Both the position numbers and the translations under genes were made by a program. A model generated the notes under the pieces. The model saw nothing but the letters and a program-made list of their open reading frames with translations, searched no databases and was not told where the DNA came from. Below are positions 1 through 7,240 of a stretch of 41,100 bases of DNA, in pieces. The DNA lies in assembly GCA_007136405.1 (NCBI GenBank), contig SLHA01000100.1, positions 1-41,100 of the forward strand, written 5' to 3'. Position 1 is the stretch's first letter. Each line of letters starts with the position of its first letter. This stretch comes from Candidatus Latescibacterota bacterium. GTDB lineage: Bacteria; Latescibacterota; UBA2968; UBA8231.

Positions 1-422
1 ATACGGGCACGTTGTCTGAAATAGTCGGCCCCGGCGGTGGCCACCCTCCGGCTCTTATCCACCGTGATGCCGGCGCCCGGCGCGTGACGGAAAACATGCT
101 GCACCAGCATCAAGACTTCGTGAGTGCCGCGGAGCGCGAGCATCTTGACGAAATAGGGCACTCCGCCCAGAAAGTCGGCCATGAAGATCTCCGGCTCCGA
201 CCAGGTCTCGCCCCGGTCATGGGAGACGGAATAGAGTTTGACGCTGTTGTTCGAGCCTTCGTCGAAGTCATAGGCGTTTCAGTACATCAGAACGTCGCCA
301 TCCGGATACTGGTGGAACTCCGGCTCCTGGTGGTAACCCGCGCCGATTTCGCCGCGGATGAACTGGAAGTATTCCAGCTTCCCCGGTGTATAGGTCAACG
401 GTGCAATGGTCACGATTTTCAT
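1..422 (-). pseudogene. BNR/Asp-box sialidase-like gene, N-terminal part, in-frame TGA, cut by window edge
   Basis: Reading from ATG at 422 (AAGGAAG upstream) gives a sialidase-like N-terminus (MKIVTIAPLTYTPGKLEYFQ) containing EPEFHQYPDGDVLMY, then a TGA at 279-281. The same frame stays open beyond it to the window edge, with NAYDFDEG and a clear Asp-box, SHDRGETW, at 201-224. One nonsense codon therefore splits an otherwise sound frame; a TGG-to-TGA change would restore YWNAYDFDE. Asp-box propellers are sialidases and related glycan-binding or glycan-cleaving enzymes. No signal peptide is visible. Other genes here end in TGA, so general TGA recoding is unlikely. It is either a point-mutated pseudogene or a sequence error. 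A fragment at 15030-15175 carries TGA at the equivalent codon. Confidence 0.72.
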
Positions 423-496
423 GATCTTGCTTCCTTGTTGTTCTTGGTTGGTGTGTGAAGAATTCAATGCGCGCCTTGCCGCGTCTTGGAGTGCGG

Positions 497-1300
497 TCAC
501 TCTTTTTCCGAGACCGCGAACAGCCGATTCACGACCTTTTCCAACCGTACCACGCGCGAGTAGTGATGCACACGGACCTCCGGGGTCACCGGCGTAGGCG
601 CGCTGACCAGAAACTCGGCCCAGTCCTTTCCGTTGTGCGCCACGAAGGCCAGTTGCATGGTCTCGATGAGAGCGCCTGCCCCGTCGCCCGGTTCCGGCAA
701 CAACACCGGACCGGTATCGACCTGGTAGTACTGCTCCCGCTCGCTGAAATTGACGATCTTGACCGGATACTCCAGCAGTACGCGATAGCCGGCGGTCTCA
801 TATTCCATTTGTGCCACCACCGGCACGTTCGAGAACAGGGTCTCCGTGATGTCCTCGATCGTCTCCAAAAGGCGCGCCGGGCATTCCGCCCGGTCAATCC
901 CGTAGCGGTCGAAGCACTTCGCCGGATCGTCCCGATGCCGTTCGGGCTGTACGCCCAGTGTCGCGGGATGGCGCATGACACCCTTGTCTGCTTTGTCCCA
1001 CCGCTTCACGACGAGAAACTCGTCGCGGGACGCGATCATGCACATGTCGGCCGGCGGGTTGTGCCAGACATCCCGCTCAACGCAGACTTGCTCGGCCTTG
1101 CAGGAGACCGTGAGCGCAAAGTCGTGCTCCCGACCGGTGGCCAGTTCGGTCAGGACGGCGCGCGCATCCAGCGGTGCCCGCACGTTGTTGAGGGTCATGG
1201 GCAACGGTTGCGATACGGTTAACGCCGGTTTCTTAGTCGTGTCCAGGCGCCACCGCACGAACGAACGCCCGAAGTCGGTTACCATGGTGGTGTGGTTCAT
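497..1300 (-). CDS. Unassigned 267-aa protein of the glycan cluster
   Basis: An intact frame starting MNHTTMVTDFGRSFVRWRLD, with GGGGAG about a dozen bases upstream of the ATG and a TGA stop at 497. I do not recognise a family. It has no signal peptide or membrane segment. It is rich in beta-strand-like alternation, and the second half contains acidic and aromatic patches (EREQYYQVDTGPVLLPEPGDG), so a beta-sandwich or small-barrel fold is plausible. It lies 74 bp upstream of the broken sialidase gene and downstream of the 846-aa fusion gene on the same strand, so it is probably co-transcribed with glycan-processing genes. The start at 1300 follows the relic of a UroD-type gene (1339-1434) closely. 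Function unknown. Confidence 0.7.
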   Translation of the reverse strand: MNHTTMVTDFGRSFVRWRLDTTKKPALTVSQPLPMTLNNVRAPLDARAVLTELATGREHDFALTVSCKAEQVCVERDVWHNPPADMCMIASRDEFLVVKRWDKADKGVMRHPATLGVQPERHRDDPAKCFDRYGIDRAECPARLLETIEDITETLFSNVPVVAQMEYETAGYRVLLEYPVKIVNFSEREQYYQVDTGPVLLPEPGDGAGALIETMQLAFVAHNGKDWAEFLVSAPTPVTPEVRVHHYSRVVRLEKVVNRLFAVSEKE

Positions 1301-1338
1301 TTCTATGGTATCTCCCCTTCAATCCTATCGACTGCGCT

Positions 1339-1434
1339 TCACTTGCCGCGGGCTGGATATTCATCAGCGGCGCGCCCGGCGTAGTCCGCCGGCTGCCGGC
1401 GCATCGCCCCCAGAATACGTTCTCGGGAAGTCAT
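1339..1434 (-). pseudogene. Relic of a uroporphyrinogen-decarboxylase-family gene start
   Basis: A 31-codon frame beginning MTSRERILGAMRRQPADYAG and ending in TGA. The opening matches the characteristic N-terminus of UroD-family proteins (cobalamin- or corrinoid-linked methyltransferase relatives), which begin M(T)SRERVLAALRxxPVDxxP; this is from family knowledge. The remaining 300 or so residues are missing, and the next gene begins 38 bp later. It lies directly downstream of the 846-aa gene's stop. I infer an internal deletion that left only the gene start. Confidence 0.5.
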
Positions 1435-1443
1435 CATTGTGAT

Positions 1444-3984
1444 TTATCCTTGCGCTCGGCCACCGGGCGACTCGGCGAAGGAAACTTGGAGATCGATCCA
1501 GCGGATTTCCAGCGGGCCGGAGCCTGATCCTGTGGTCGGGACTAGCGAGAAGTCGAACCGGTTCGGCCCGAGTTGCAGCCAGGAAGCGTCAAGGCGGGCC
1601 GTGTACTCGCCCACCCGCCACCAATCGGGGTCGAAGTAGTTGTGCCATCCGAAAACCGGCTTGTCCCACGAAAGCGCCCGGGCGTTTATCCGCAGTTGCC
1701 CCCGGTCGTTTATCGTAACCACCAATTCCTCGCCCTCTCCCAGCCAACGGTTGCCGTAGACGATCAAACGCGCCGTCATTCGCCGCCCATCGTCCGCGGC
1801 CCGGACCGGATCGTCGGCAATGCGGATCGTCACGGTTTCCGGAACAGGCTTGTCGGTCACGATAATCGTCGGTTGGCGCGGCGATGCTTGATTGGCCTTG
1901 TAGCGCTTGTCGGCATAGAGCAGCTTGTCCGGGTCCGCCAGGTCGTTGAAGAACGGGAGCGGCCGGCCTGCTCTGTTGACCTTGGTCCAGGGCCCCCCGG
2001 CCGGCCGCGCCTCAAAAGACAGCGGGTACTGGTTCCATTCGTCGGCGGCCATGGCCAGTTGGATGCCGTCCACCCCGGCCCGGTGAAAGAGCATCGCCTG
2101 GGCGTACCAGATATCGCGGGTTTTCGGCCGATCGTGCTTGCGGCCGATATTTTCGTCTTCCGGCGACGGGTCGGTTTCGCAGAAACCCAGTTCCTGGAAC
2201 ATGCAGCCGTAGACTCTGACGCCGGTCCGGTTGCGCAGCGAGATGAACTCGTCGAGGTCGAGATCGAAAACGGTGCCGTAATCGTCAAAGGAGGGCACCA
2301 CCGCGTCAACGATCTTCTCCCGCATCCAGGTCCGCCAGTCCAGGCCGAATTCCATGGCGCGCCGGGCCGGGAAACGCACCATCAGTTCAATGCGGCGCGC
2401 CTGCGCAACGCCGACCGCATCGGCCATGGCCCGCAATTCGCGCAGGAAAGCCGTCATGAGCGCCGCGTCCGGCGCCTCGAAAAACGGCGGGTACACCGCC
2501 AGGTCGACGGAAAGGCAGTCGCTGCCCTTTTCGGCCGCCTCGCGCAGGATGGCCAGTTTGAACCGGCGGACCTCTTCATGCTTGAAGTCGAGATTCACCT
2601 GTCCTGGAATGCGGAATTGCGGGTTCTGCTTGTTGAAATCGCCCACCAGGCCGACCCACATCCAGTTGTCCTCGGAAGGCGGACCGTACTCGTGGTTCAT
2701 CTCCAGCCGTGTGTAAACCTTCAGGCCGATTTCATGCCCCCGGTCGATCGCCGCCTTCAGCGGGCATGCGCCGGCGGCAATCATGCCGGTCACATTGCGC
2801 CAGACCAGGCGGTCCCCCTCGCAGAGAATGGCGCGTTGTTCGTCGGTCAAGGGCTCGCCCATGACCTGCCCGACCCTGGTGTCGTAGCAGAAGACGCTGC
2901 CCGGTCCCAGACCCCACTCCAGGATGTCGACGTTCGTGCCGGCCAGTGGATCGATGTAGCGTTCGCACATATCGTCCCGGGTCATCGGGGGAATGTGAAG
3001 GAAGAACGGCGAGAACCCGTCGTTGCGATAAATAAGCGAGCGCTTGCGCAGCGGCTGGGCGGCCCAGGTCAGGCGCCATTCATCTTCGGCCAGCCCAAGT
3101 ATCTTTAAACGCAGGCCATGGTAACGTTTTGCCGCCTCCCAAAGCCCCAGGCCGGTCGCCTGCGCCTGGGAGACCTGGCCGTAGGCGTAGCGCCCCGCGT
3201 CTGCCAGGCTGTAGTTTGCGAAGCCGGTTACTTCATCGGGGTGGAAGAACATGCGCTCGCATTTCCAGAGGCGCTCCTCCCAACTCCAGCGGTCGGAAAC
3301 ATCGGCCTTGACGTGATCCGGCTGTTGCCGGAGAATTTCGGGGGTTTGCCACAGTTCCCAGGTGGACGCCATGGTCCCGTCCGGTTTTATGAAATACATG
3401 CCGGCCCGCGGGTCCACGTAGGCCCAATGGTTGTTGACAAGGGCCTCCGCGACAATATGGCCGCCGATGTTGTGAATGACGACCCGCGCCGGGATGCCCG
3501 CTATCTCGCACAATCCGACGAACAACCGGCCCAGGCATTCACAGAGTTCCTCTCCTTTCTCGATCAACTCCTCCTCGGCACCGCCGTAGATATAGTCCTT
3601 GTCCCGGAACATGTCCCGCCCCGGATTCTTCTTGTAGAGGTCCCTGCAGAAGCGCATCAATGCCAGCATCGCATCGCGTTCGCTGGCCCGGCCGGCCGTA
3701 CATTCGGCGACCACCGCCTCGAGCCGCGGCCGCGTCCCGCGCCGGTAACGCGTTTTCCGCTCCGTAAACCGATCATACAAGAACGGCGCTGTCTCGCTGC
3801 ATAGCAGGGTCTGGCCGGCCGCAAGCTGATAATCGACGCCGCCGTTGTAGTTGGCATCCATCTGGGCCAGGCAGGCCCGGACCGCCTCGCGGCGGTCCCC
3901 TTGCCCAATAGCATCGAGCCCACCGGCGCCGGTAAAGGAATCCAGTTCATTCCGACCAGACACCGTTACATCATCGTTGTTCAT
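1444..3984 (-). CDS. Transglutaminase-like domain fused to a TIM-barrel glycosidase-like region
   Basis: 846 aa, start at 3984 with AGAGGAA upstream. Residues about 100-195 carry a transglutaminase-core signature: candidate nucleophile Cys148, a GIPARVV motif at 163-169, His176 in GGHIVAEAL and Asp191 in YVDPRAG, with the spacing usual for the Cys-His-Asp triad. From about 290 to 670 the sequence reads like a glycosyl-hydrolase-type TIM barrel (KVYTRLEMN, PGQVNLDFKHEEVRRFK, DCLSVDLAVYPP, GVDGIQLAMAADEWNQYP), similar in style to GHL10/DUF4838-like proteins. The last 130 residues look like a beta-sandwich (GNRWLGEGEELVVTINDRGQ ... RIDLQVSF-type ending). No signal peptide is seen, so it is probably cytoplasmic. 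The substrate cannot be told; the transglutaminase fold could act as a peptidase or amidase next to a glycan-acting barrel. The triad assignment is good; the barrel family is inferred. Confidence 0.72.
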   Translation of the reverse strand: MNNDDVTVSGRNELDSFTGAGGLDAIGQGDRREAVRACLAQMDANYNGGVDYQLAAGQTLLCSETAPFLYDRFTERKTRYRRGTRPRLEAVVAECTAGRASERDAMLALMRFCRDLYKKNPGRDMFRDKDYIYGGAEEELIEKGEELCECLGRLFVGLCEIAGIPARVVIHNIGGHIVAEALVNNHWAYVDPRAGMYFIKPDGTMASTWELWQTPEILRQQPDHVKADVSDRWSWEERLWKCERMFFHPDEVTGFANYSLADAGRYAYGQVSQAQATGLGLWEAAKRYHGLRLKILGLAEDEWRLTWAAQPLRKRSLIYRNDGFSPFFLHIPPMTRDDMCERYIDPLAGTNVDILEWGLGPGSVFCYDTRVGQVMGEPLTDEQRAILCEGDRLVWRNVTGMIAAGACPLKAAIDRGHEIGLKVYTRLEMNHEYGPPSEDNWMWVGLVGDFNKQNPQFRIPGQVNLDFKHEEVRRFKLAILREAAEKGSDCLSVDLAVYPPFFEAPDAALMTAFLRELRAMADAVGVAQARRIELMVRFPARRAMEFGLDWRTWMREKIVDAVVPSFDDYGTVFDLDLDEFISLRNRTGVRVYGCMFQELGFCETDPSPEDENIGRKHDRPKTRDIWYAQAMLFHRAGVDGIQLAMAADEWNQYPLSFEARPAGGPWTKVNRAGRPLPFFNDLADPDKLLYADKRYKANQASPRQPTIIVTDKPVPETVTIRIADDPVRAADDGRRMTARLIVYGNRWLGEGEELVVTINDRGQLRINARALSWDKPVFGWHNYFDPDWWRVGEYTARLDASWLQLGPNRFDFSLVPTTGSGSGPLEIRWIDLQVSFAESPGGRAQG

Positions 3985-4025
3985 CCTTGTTTTTCCTCTT
4001 TGGAAATGTCTTCCTTATACGAACG

Positions 4026-4461
4026 TTACATCTGTTCCATCAGCCCGACCGGCTTCCAGATCCTGGCGCCATGGCTCTCTTTCGCGACCCGGACCACCAG
4101 CCGGTGTGTCCGGCCCTGCGTCAACTTGCCCGCGCCAACGAAAAACGGCCGGTTCCACATGAACTCCGGCGGTTCGAGCTGCGCGCCTGTTTGTTCGCCG
4201 TCCAGCCAGATCCGGCAGATGCCGTCCACCGCCCCGAAGCGCAGCGCCACTTTTTCCCAACCAGTTCCTGCGGAGACTCGAACTCCACGCTGTACCAGGC
4301 GGCGCCGTGCTAGTCGTGTCCCTGGCTGGTCCAGTCCCGGTCGGTGCGGATGTCGCGCCAGCCGGCGCCCGCCGTCCCTGATGACGGTGGCGTAGGCGCC
4401 GGATGGCCCTTGAATTGATAGAGATTGCCCACATTCACGTCGGTTCATATTCGCGTTCCAT
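4026..4461 (-). pseudogene. Broken GH2-type sugar-binding (galactose-binding-like) domain gene
   Basis: A good start exists at 4461 (MEREYEPT, AAGGAGC upstream), but the coding signal then moves between frames. NVGNLYQFKGHPAP and GWRDIRTDRDWTSQGHD lie in a second frame, followed by a TAG and then HGAAWYSVEFESPQELVGK. The sequence returns to the first frame at an A5 run (VALRFGAVDGICRIWLDGE, FMWNRPFF, RTHRLVVRVAKESHGARIW) and stops at TAA 4026. The W-x2-I-T-x-DW-x-SQG and AAWYS-x-EF patterns are typical of the jelly-roll sugar-binding domain of GH2 beta-galactosidase-like proteins. Two frameshifts and one nonsense codon in about 430 bp mean a dead gene or local sequence error. A restored product would be about 143 aa, a single domain. 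Confidence 0.65.
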
Positions 4462-4548
4462 GATTGCTCCTTCGTAACAGCCCGACCGTCGGCGAGAACG
4501 GCCCCTGGGGGATATCCGTCAACAAGGTCTCCAGGTTCAATTCTCCAT

Positions 4549-5976
4549 TTACTGCCCGGTGCCGGCTGGAGAGCCGTCAGCCCGGCCCGGCTGAAAGCGA
4601 AACGCGAAGATGTCCGCATCCTTTATGACGAAACGCAGACGAACGGGCTGCCCGGCAAGGGCCGCGAGATCGACATTGGTTTTCCATTTTACCGCGAAAT
4701 CGAGCCGGTCGCCGTAGATGGGCTCCATGTCGTCCAGCATGAGTCCGGGAACGGGGTTGCCATCGGGCTGCTGAATCTCGACCGCCACCGAACCGACGGC
4801 GGAGGTCGAGAGGTTGAGGCGCAGTTCGCTCCCGGTGAAGATCACCGGTTGGGTGACGACCTCGCCGCCGTGCCAACCCGCATTGACGCCGGCGAAGCCC
4901 CACGGGCGCAGGCTCAGGCGGCGCAGGCGGTTGTCCGGCCAGCCATAGTGCTCGCTGATGTACATCGACCATTCATCGTCACGCAATGGCAGGATGCCGA
5001 TCGCCGGGCAATTGTTGCGGTGCGTCCAGTTCCGCGCATCGAGACCGGCGCGCATCCAGGCCTCGGAAAAGGGGCGGTTCCAGTGGATGCCATCGCGGCT
5101 GGACATCATGATGGCGTCGGTCATTCCGGCCATGCCCGGGGTTCCTACACCCGGATAGGCCATGGCCGAGATATCCTCGACCGGCGTCTCGCGCTCCGCC
5201 ACGTAACGCATGGGGAAAGAGAGAAGGATATGTTCCGCGCCCGGCACGGGTGTGGTGGCGTTGGTGTAGAACTGCTCGACCGGGGAATCCGCCGCGTAGT
5301 GGTGCGGAACCGGCGGTGTCCACTGGATGAAATCATCCGATGTACAGCTCTGAATGGCCCGGCCCCGTCCGTCCTCGAAGAAGCGGCTGAACAACCGGTA
5401 CTTGCCGATGAGCGGGTCCCAGAACGGCACGTTGGCGCTGTCGAAGGCACCGGGAACGGCCAGCGGTTCCGGTTGTGCCAGACGCCAACGGAATCCGTCC
5501 GGAGAGAACAGGGCGTAGAGATTCCCCTGGCCGGTTCCGCCGACCGCCTTGAACCGCGCATCCGGTCGGCAGTCCGGGTTGCCATCCCGGAACGGCACCA
5601 GATTGTGGGCCTGAATGCCTTGCCAAACGACATTGTTGCAACCGCCATCGTCAAGGTCGTAAAGCCCCAGTTCGGGCCGTTCGAAATGGATGCCGTCGAC
5701 ACTGATGGCGACATTCGCCGTTTGCCCGGAGGAATCGTCACCAGCCTTGTCGGCCAGCGGGTAGTTGCCGCGATAATAGAGAAGGTAGCGGCCATCGCTC
5801 TCGATGAGCACGCTGTAGACCCCGCTGCAGGCGTTTTCCACACGCCCATCGACCTGAAAGACGACCTCTTCCCGTCTCGGCGGGTGCATCTTCAGGCGGG
5901 CTGTGCCCGACAGGTTGTCGATCAGGTAGTTGTCTACGAACAGTTCACGGCGTGATGCGATGTTGATTGTGTTCAT
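4549..5976 (-). CDS. Beta-propeller plus beta-sandwich protein, paralogue 1 (GH43/GH32-like fold)
   Basis: 475 aa, start at 5976 with AAAGGATG upstream. It begins with the family hallmark SRRELFVDNYLIDNL (residues 8-22), followed by propeller blades marked by repeated short motifs such as YLLYYRGNYP, AISVDGIHFERP, ALFSPDGFRWRL, MSSRDGIHWNRP and WSMYISEHYGWP. The last 100 residues form a separate beta-sandwich: GGEVVTQPVIFTGSELRLN, VAVEIQQPDGNPVPG and PVRLRFVIKDADIFAFRF. Proteins of this build are common in planctomycetes and Latescibacteria and are usually annotated as hypothetical or GH43/GH32-like; the activity is not established. No signal peptide. Paralogues lie at 7241, 8698 and 13523; the closest in sequence is 13523-15022. 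Probably cytoplasmic processing of oligosaccharides. Confidence 0.8.
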   Translation of the reverse strand: MNTINIASRRELFVDNYLIDNLSGTARLKMHPPRREEVVFQVDGRVENACSGVYSVLIESDGRYLLYYRGNYPLADKAGDDSSGQTANVAISVDGIHFERPELGLYDLDDGGCNNVVWQGIQAHNLVPFRDGNPDCRPDARFKAVGGTGQGNLYALFSPDGFRWRLAQPEPLAVPGAFDSANVPFWDPLIGKYRLFSRFFEDGRGRAIQSCTSDDFIQWTPPVPHHYAADSPVEQFYTNATTPVPGAEHILLSFPMRYVAERETPVEDISAMAYPGVGTPGMAGMTDAIMMSSRDGIHWNRPFSEAWMRAGLDARNWTHRNNCPAIGILPLRDDEWSMYISEHYGWPDNRLRRLSLRPWGFAGVNAGWHGGEVVTQPVIFTGSELRLNLSTSAVGSVAVEIQQPDGNPVPGLMLDDMEPIYGDRLDFAVKWKTNVDLAALAGQPVRLRFVIKDADIFAFRFQPGRADGSPAGTGQ

Positions 5977-6014
5977 GGGTTCATCCTTTATCTATATCCT
6001 TCTGTTTTCGATTC

Positions 6015-6033
6015 CCGGAGCTGGAAGCTCCGG
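6015..6033. repeat. Perfect 8-bp stem, 3-nt loop hairpin between two genes
   Basis: CCGGAGCT at 6015-6022 pairs with AGCTCCGG at 6026-6033 around a GGA loop. It lies in the 83-bp gap between the sialidase stop (6060) and the next gene's start (5976). No T-tract follows on the minus strand, so it is not a standard terminator. It may be an mRNA processing or stabilising hairpin, or a small repeat element. Confidence 0.55.
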
Positions 6034-6059
6034 CCACCATTGCCGGATAGACATATGGA

Positions 6060-7175
6060 TCATGCCGGCAATCTCCATTTCGACCACAGGATCGAGCATT
6101 TCTCGTCCGGCGCGGCCTGCTGGTAATAGACCGAAAACAGAGTGCCGTCGGCCAGCTCGACGGTGGCGGGATAGCCGACATCGCCGGGCGCGTCGTCGCG
6201 CAGAATCCAGTCGTGATCCCAGGTCTTGCCGTCGTCGCGACTGAAGGCGACGCGCTGTCCCAGGGGCGACTGACGATAGCCGTAGGCCAGCACGAGCAAG
6301 CCCGACGAATGCCGCAGCAGGTGCGGCGGCGAGCCGTGGAACCCGAGCGGTCGGGCCGGCGTCCAGGTGCGGCCGCCGTCGTCGGACTCAGTCTGCATGA
6401 GACTGAAATGCGGGATGCCGGCGTCCCGCGGGAGATCGACGCCGCCGCCGTTATCCATGCGGATGGCCCCGATCAGTTTTCCCGAGGGCAGTTCGACCAG
6501 GTGTGGTTCGTGATAGTTGTCGCCAACGGTTTTAGGGTAGAGCGGCACGGCACCCAGCATTTCCCAAGTGCGCCCGCCGTCCGTGCTCCGGGCGGCGGTG
6601 ATGACGCTTTTGCCCATGTCGTTCCACGTGCCGTAGGGCTTGCCGAGATAAAGCAGGTCGCCATTCGCAAGCCGCACCGGCCCATGCGGCGCCGAAACCG
6701 GCACGCGGATCGGTTCGCCCCAGGTCGCGCCGGCGTCGTCACTGAGCATCACCCATGAGCCGAGCAAGGCGTTGACCTTCTCATCCGTCCAGGCGGCAAA
6801 GGCATCCGCATCGGCCCATTCCTGCACCCACTCCCGCGGCATCCATTTATGGACCGGATCGGCGTATCGGCGGGTATCGCTGCGGAACCAGGAGACCAGC
6901 AGCTTGCCGCTGCCGATGTTGACGATGCCCGCGTCGCGGTCGTCAATCATCGAATCCTGGATTACCCGCGGTTCGGACCAGCTTGCGCCGTCGTCGCGGC
7001 TAACGCTGAGCACGGTCTTGCCCCACGGGCAAACATGCTGTGACCGTAACCCCGAGCAGGCCACGGCCAGTGTGCCGTCATCCATCCTGGCCACCGTCGG
7101 CCAGGCAAAACAGCCGAATTTCTCGCCGGGTTTCCGGCAGACTATACCGTGAGATGCGTTCAGTTTCTTGCTCAT
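6060..7175 (-). CDS. Sialidase-like six-bladed propeller with five Asp-boxes
   Basis: 371 aa from ATG at 7175 (GAAAGGAT upstream); the open frame continues upstream, but that part is antisense-type noise over the next gene's region. Five Asp-boxes are visible: SRDDGASW (59-66), SDDAGATW (145-152), STDGGRTW (197-204), SDDGGRTW (264-271) and SRDDGKTW (312-319). Arg30 in PTVARMDDG and Arg239 in GAIRMDN fit the arginine-triad region of GH33-type sialidases, but a full catalytic set cannot be confirmed by eye. There is no signal peptide. It sits between two propeller paralogues of another family on the same strand. Likely an exo-sialidase or a related glycan hydrolase/lyase acting inside the cell. 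Confidence 0.85.
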   Translation of the reverse strand: MSKKLNASHGIVCRKPGEKFGCFAWPTVARMDDGTLAVACSGLRSQHVCPWGKTVLSVSRDDGASWSEPRVIQDSMIDDRDAGIVNIGSGKLLVSWFRSDTRRYADPVHKWMPREWVQEWADADAFAAWTDEKVNALLGSWVMLSDDAGATWGEPIRVPVSAPHGPVRLANGDLLYLGKPYGTWNDMGKSVITAARSTDGGRTWEMLGAVPLYPKTVGDNYHEPHLVELPSGKLIGAIRMDNGGGVDLPRDAGIPHFSLMQTESDDGGRTWTPARPLGFHGSPPHLLRHSSGLLVLAYGYRQSPLGQRVAFSRDDGKTWDHDWILRDDAPGDVGYPATVELADGTLFSVYYQQAAPDEKCSILWSKWRLPA

Positions 7176-7215
7176 GTTGTTATCCTTTCCTTTGTTCAAC
7201 AATTCGTCTCTAGAG

Positions 7216-7232
7216 GTGTTCATTCGTGGTTC
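7216..7232. repeat. Interspersed repeat, GTGTTCATTCGTGGTTC
   Basis: One of several copies of a short sequence found at gene junctions in the left cluster (also about 8679, 11299 and 13512). Here it lies in the gap between the 7241 stop and the 7175 start. Confidence 0.6.
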
Positions 7233-7240
7233 CCTCGACA

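Noticed and set aside
279-281. Genome-wide TGA recoding or selenocysteine
   Set aside because: Several intact genes here use TGA as stop and TGG for Trp, and no SECIS-like structure was recognised; kept only as a local oddity.
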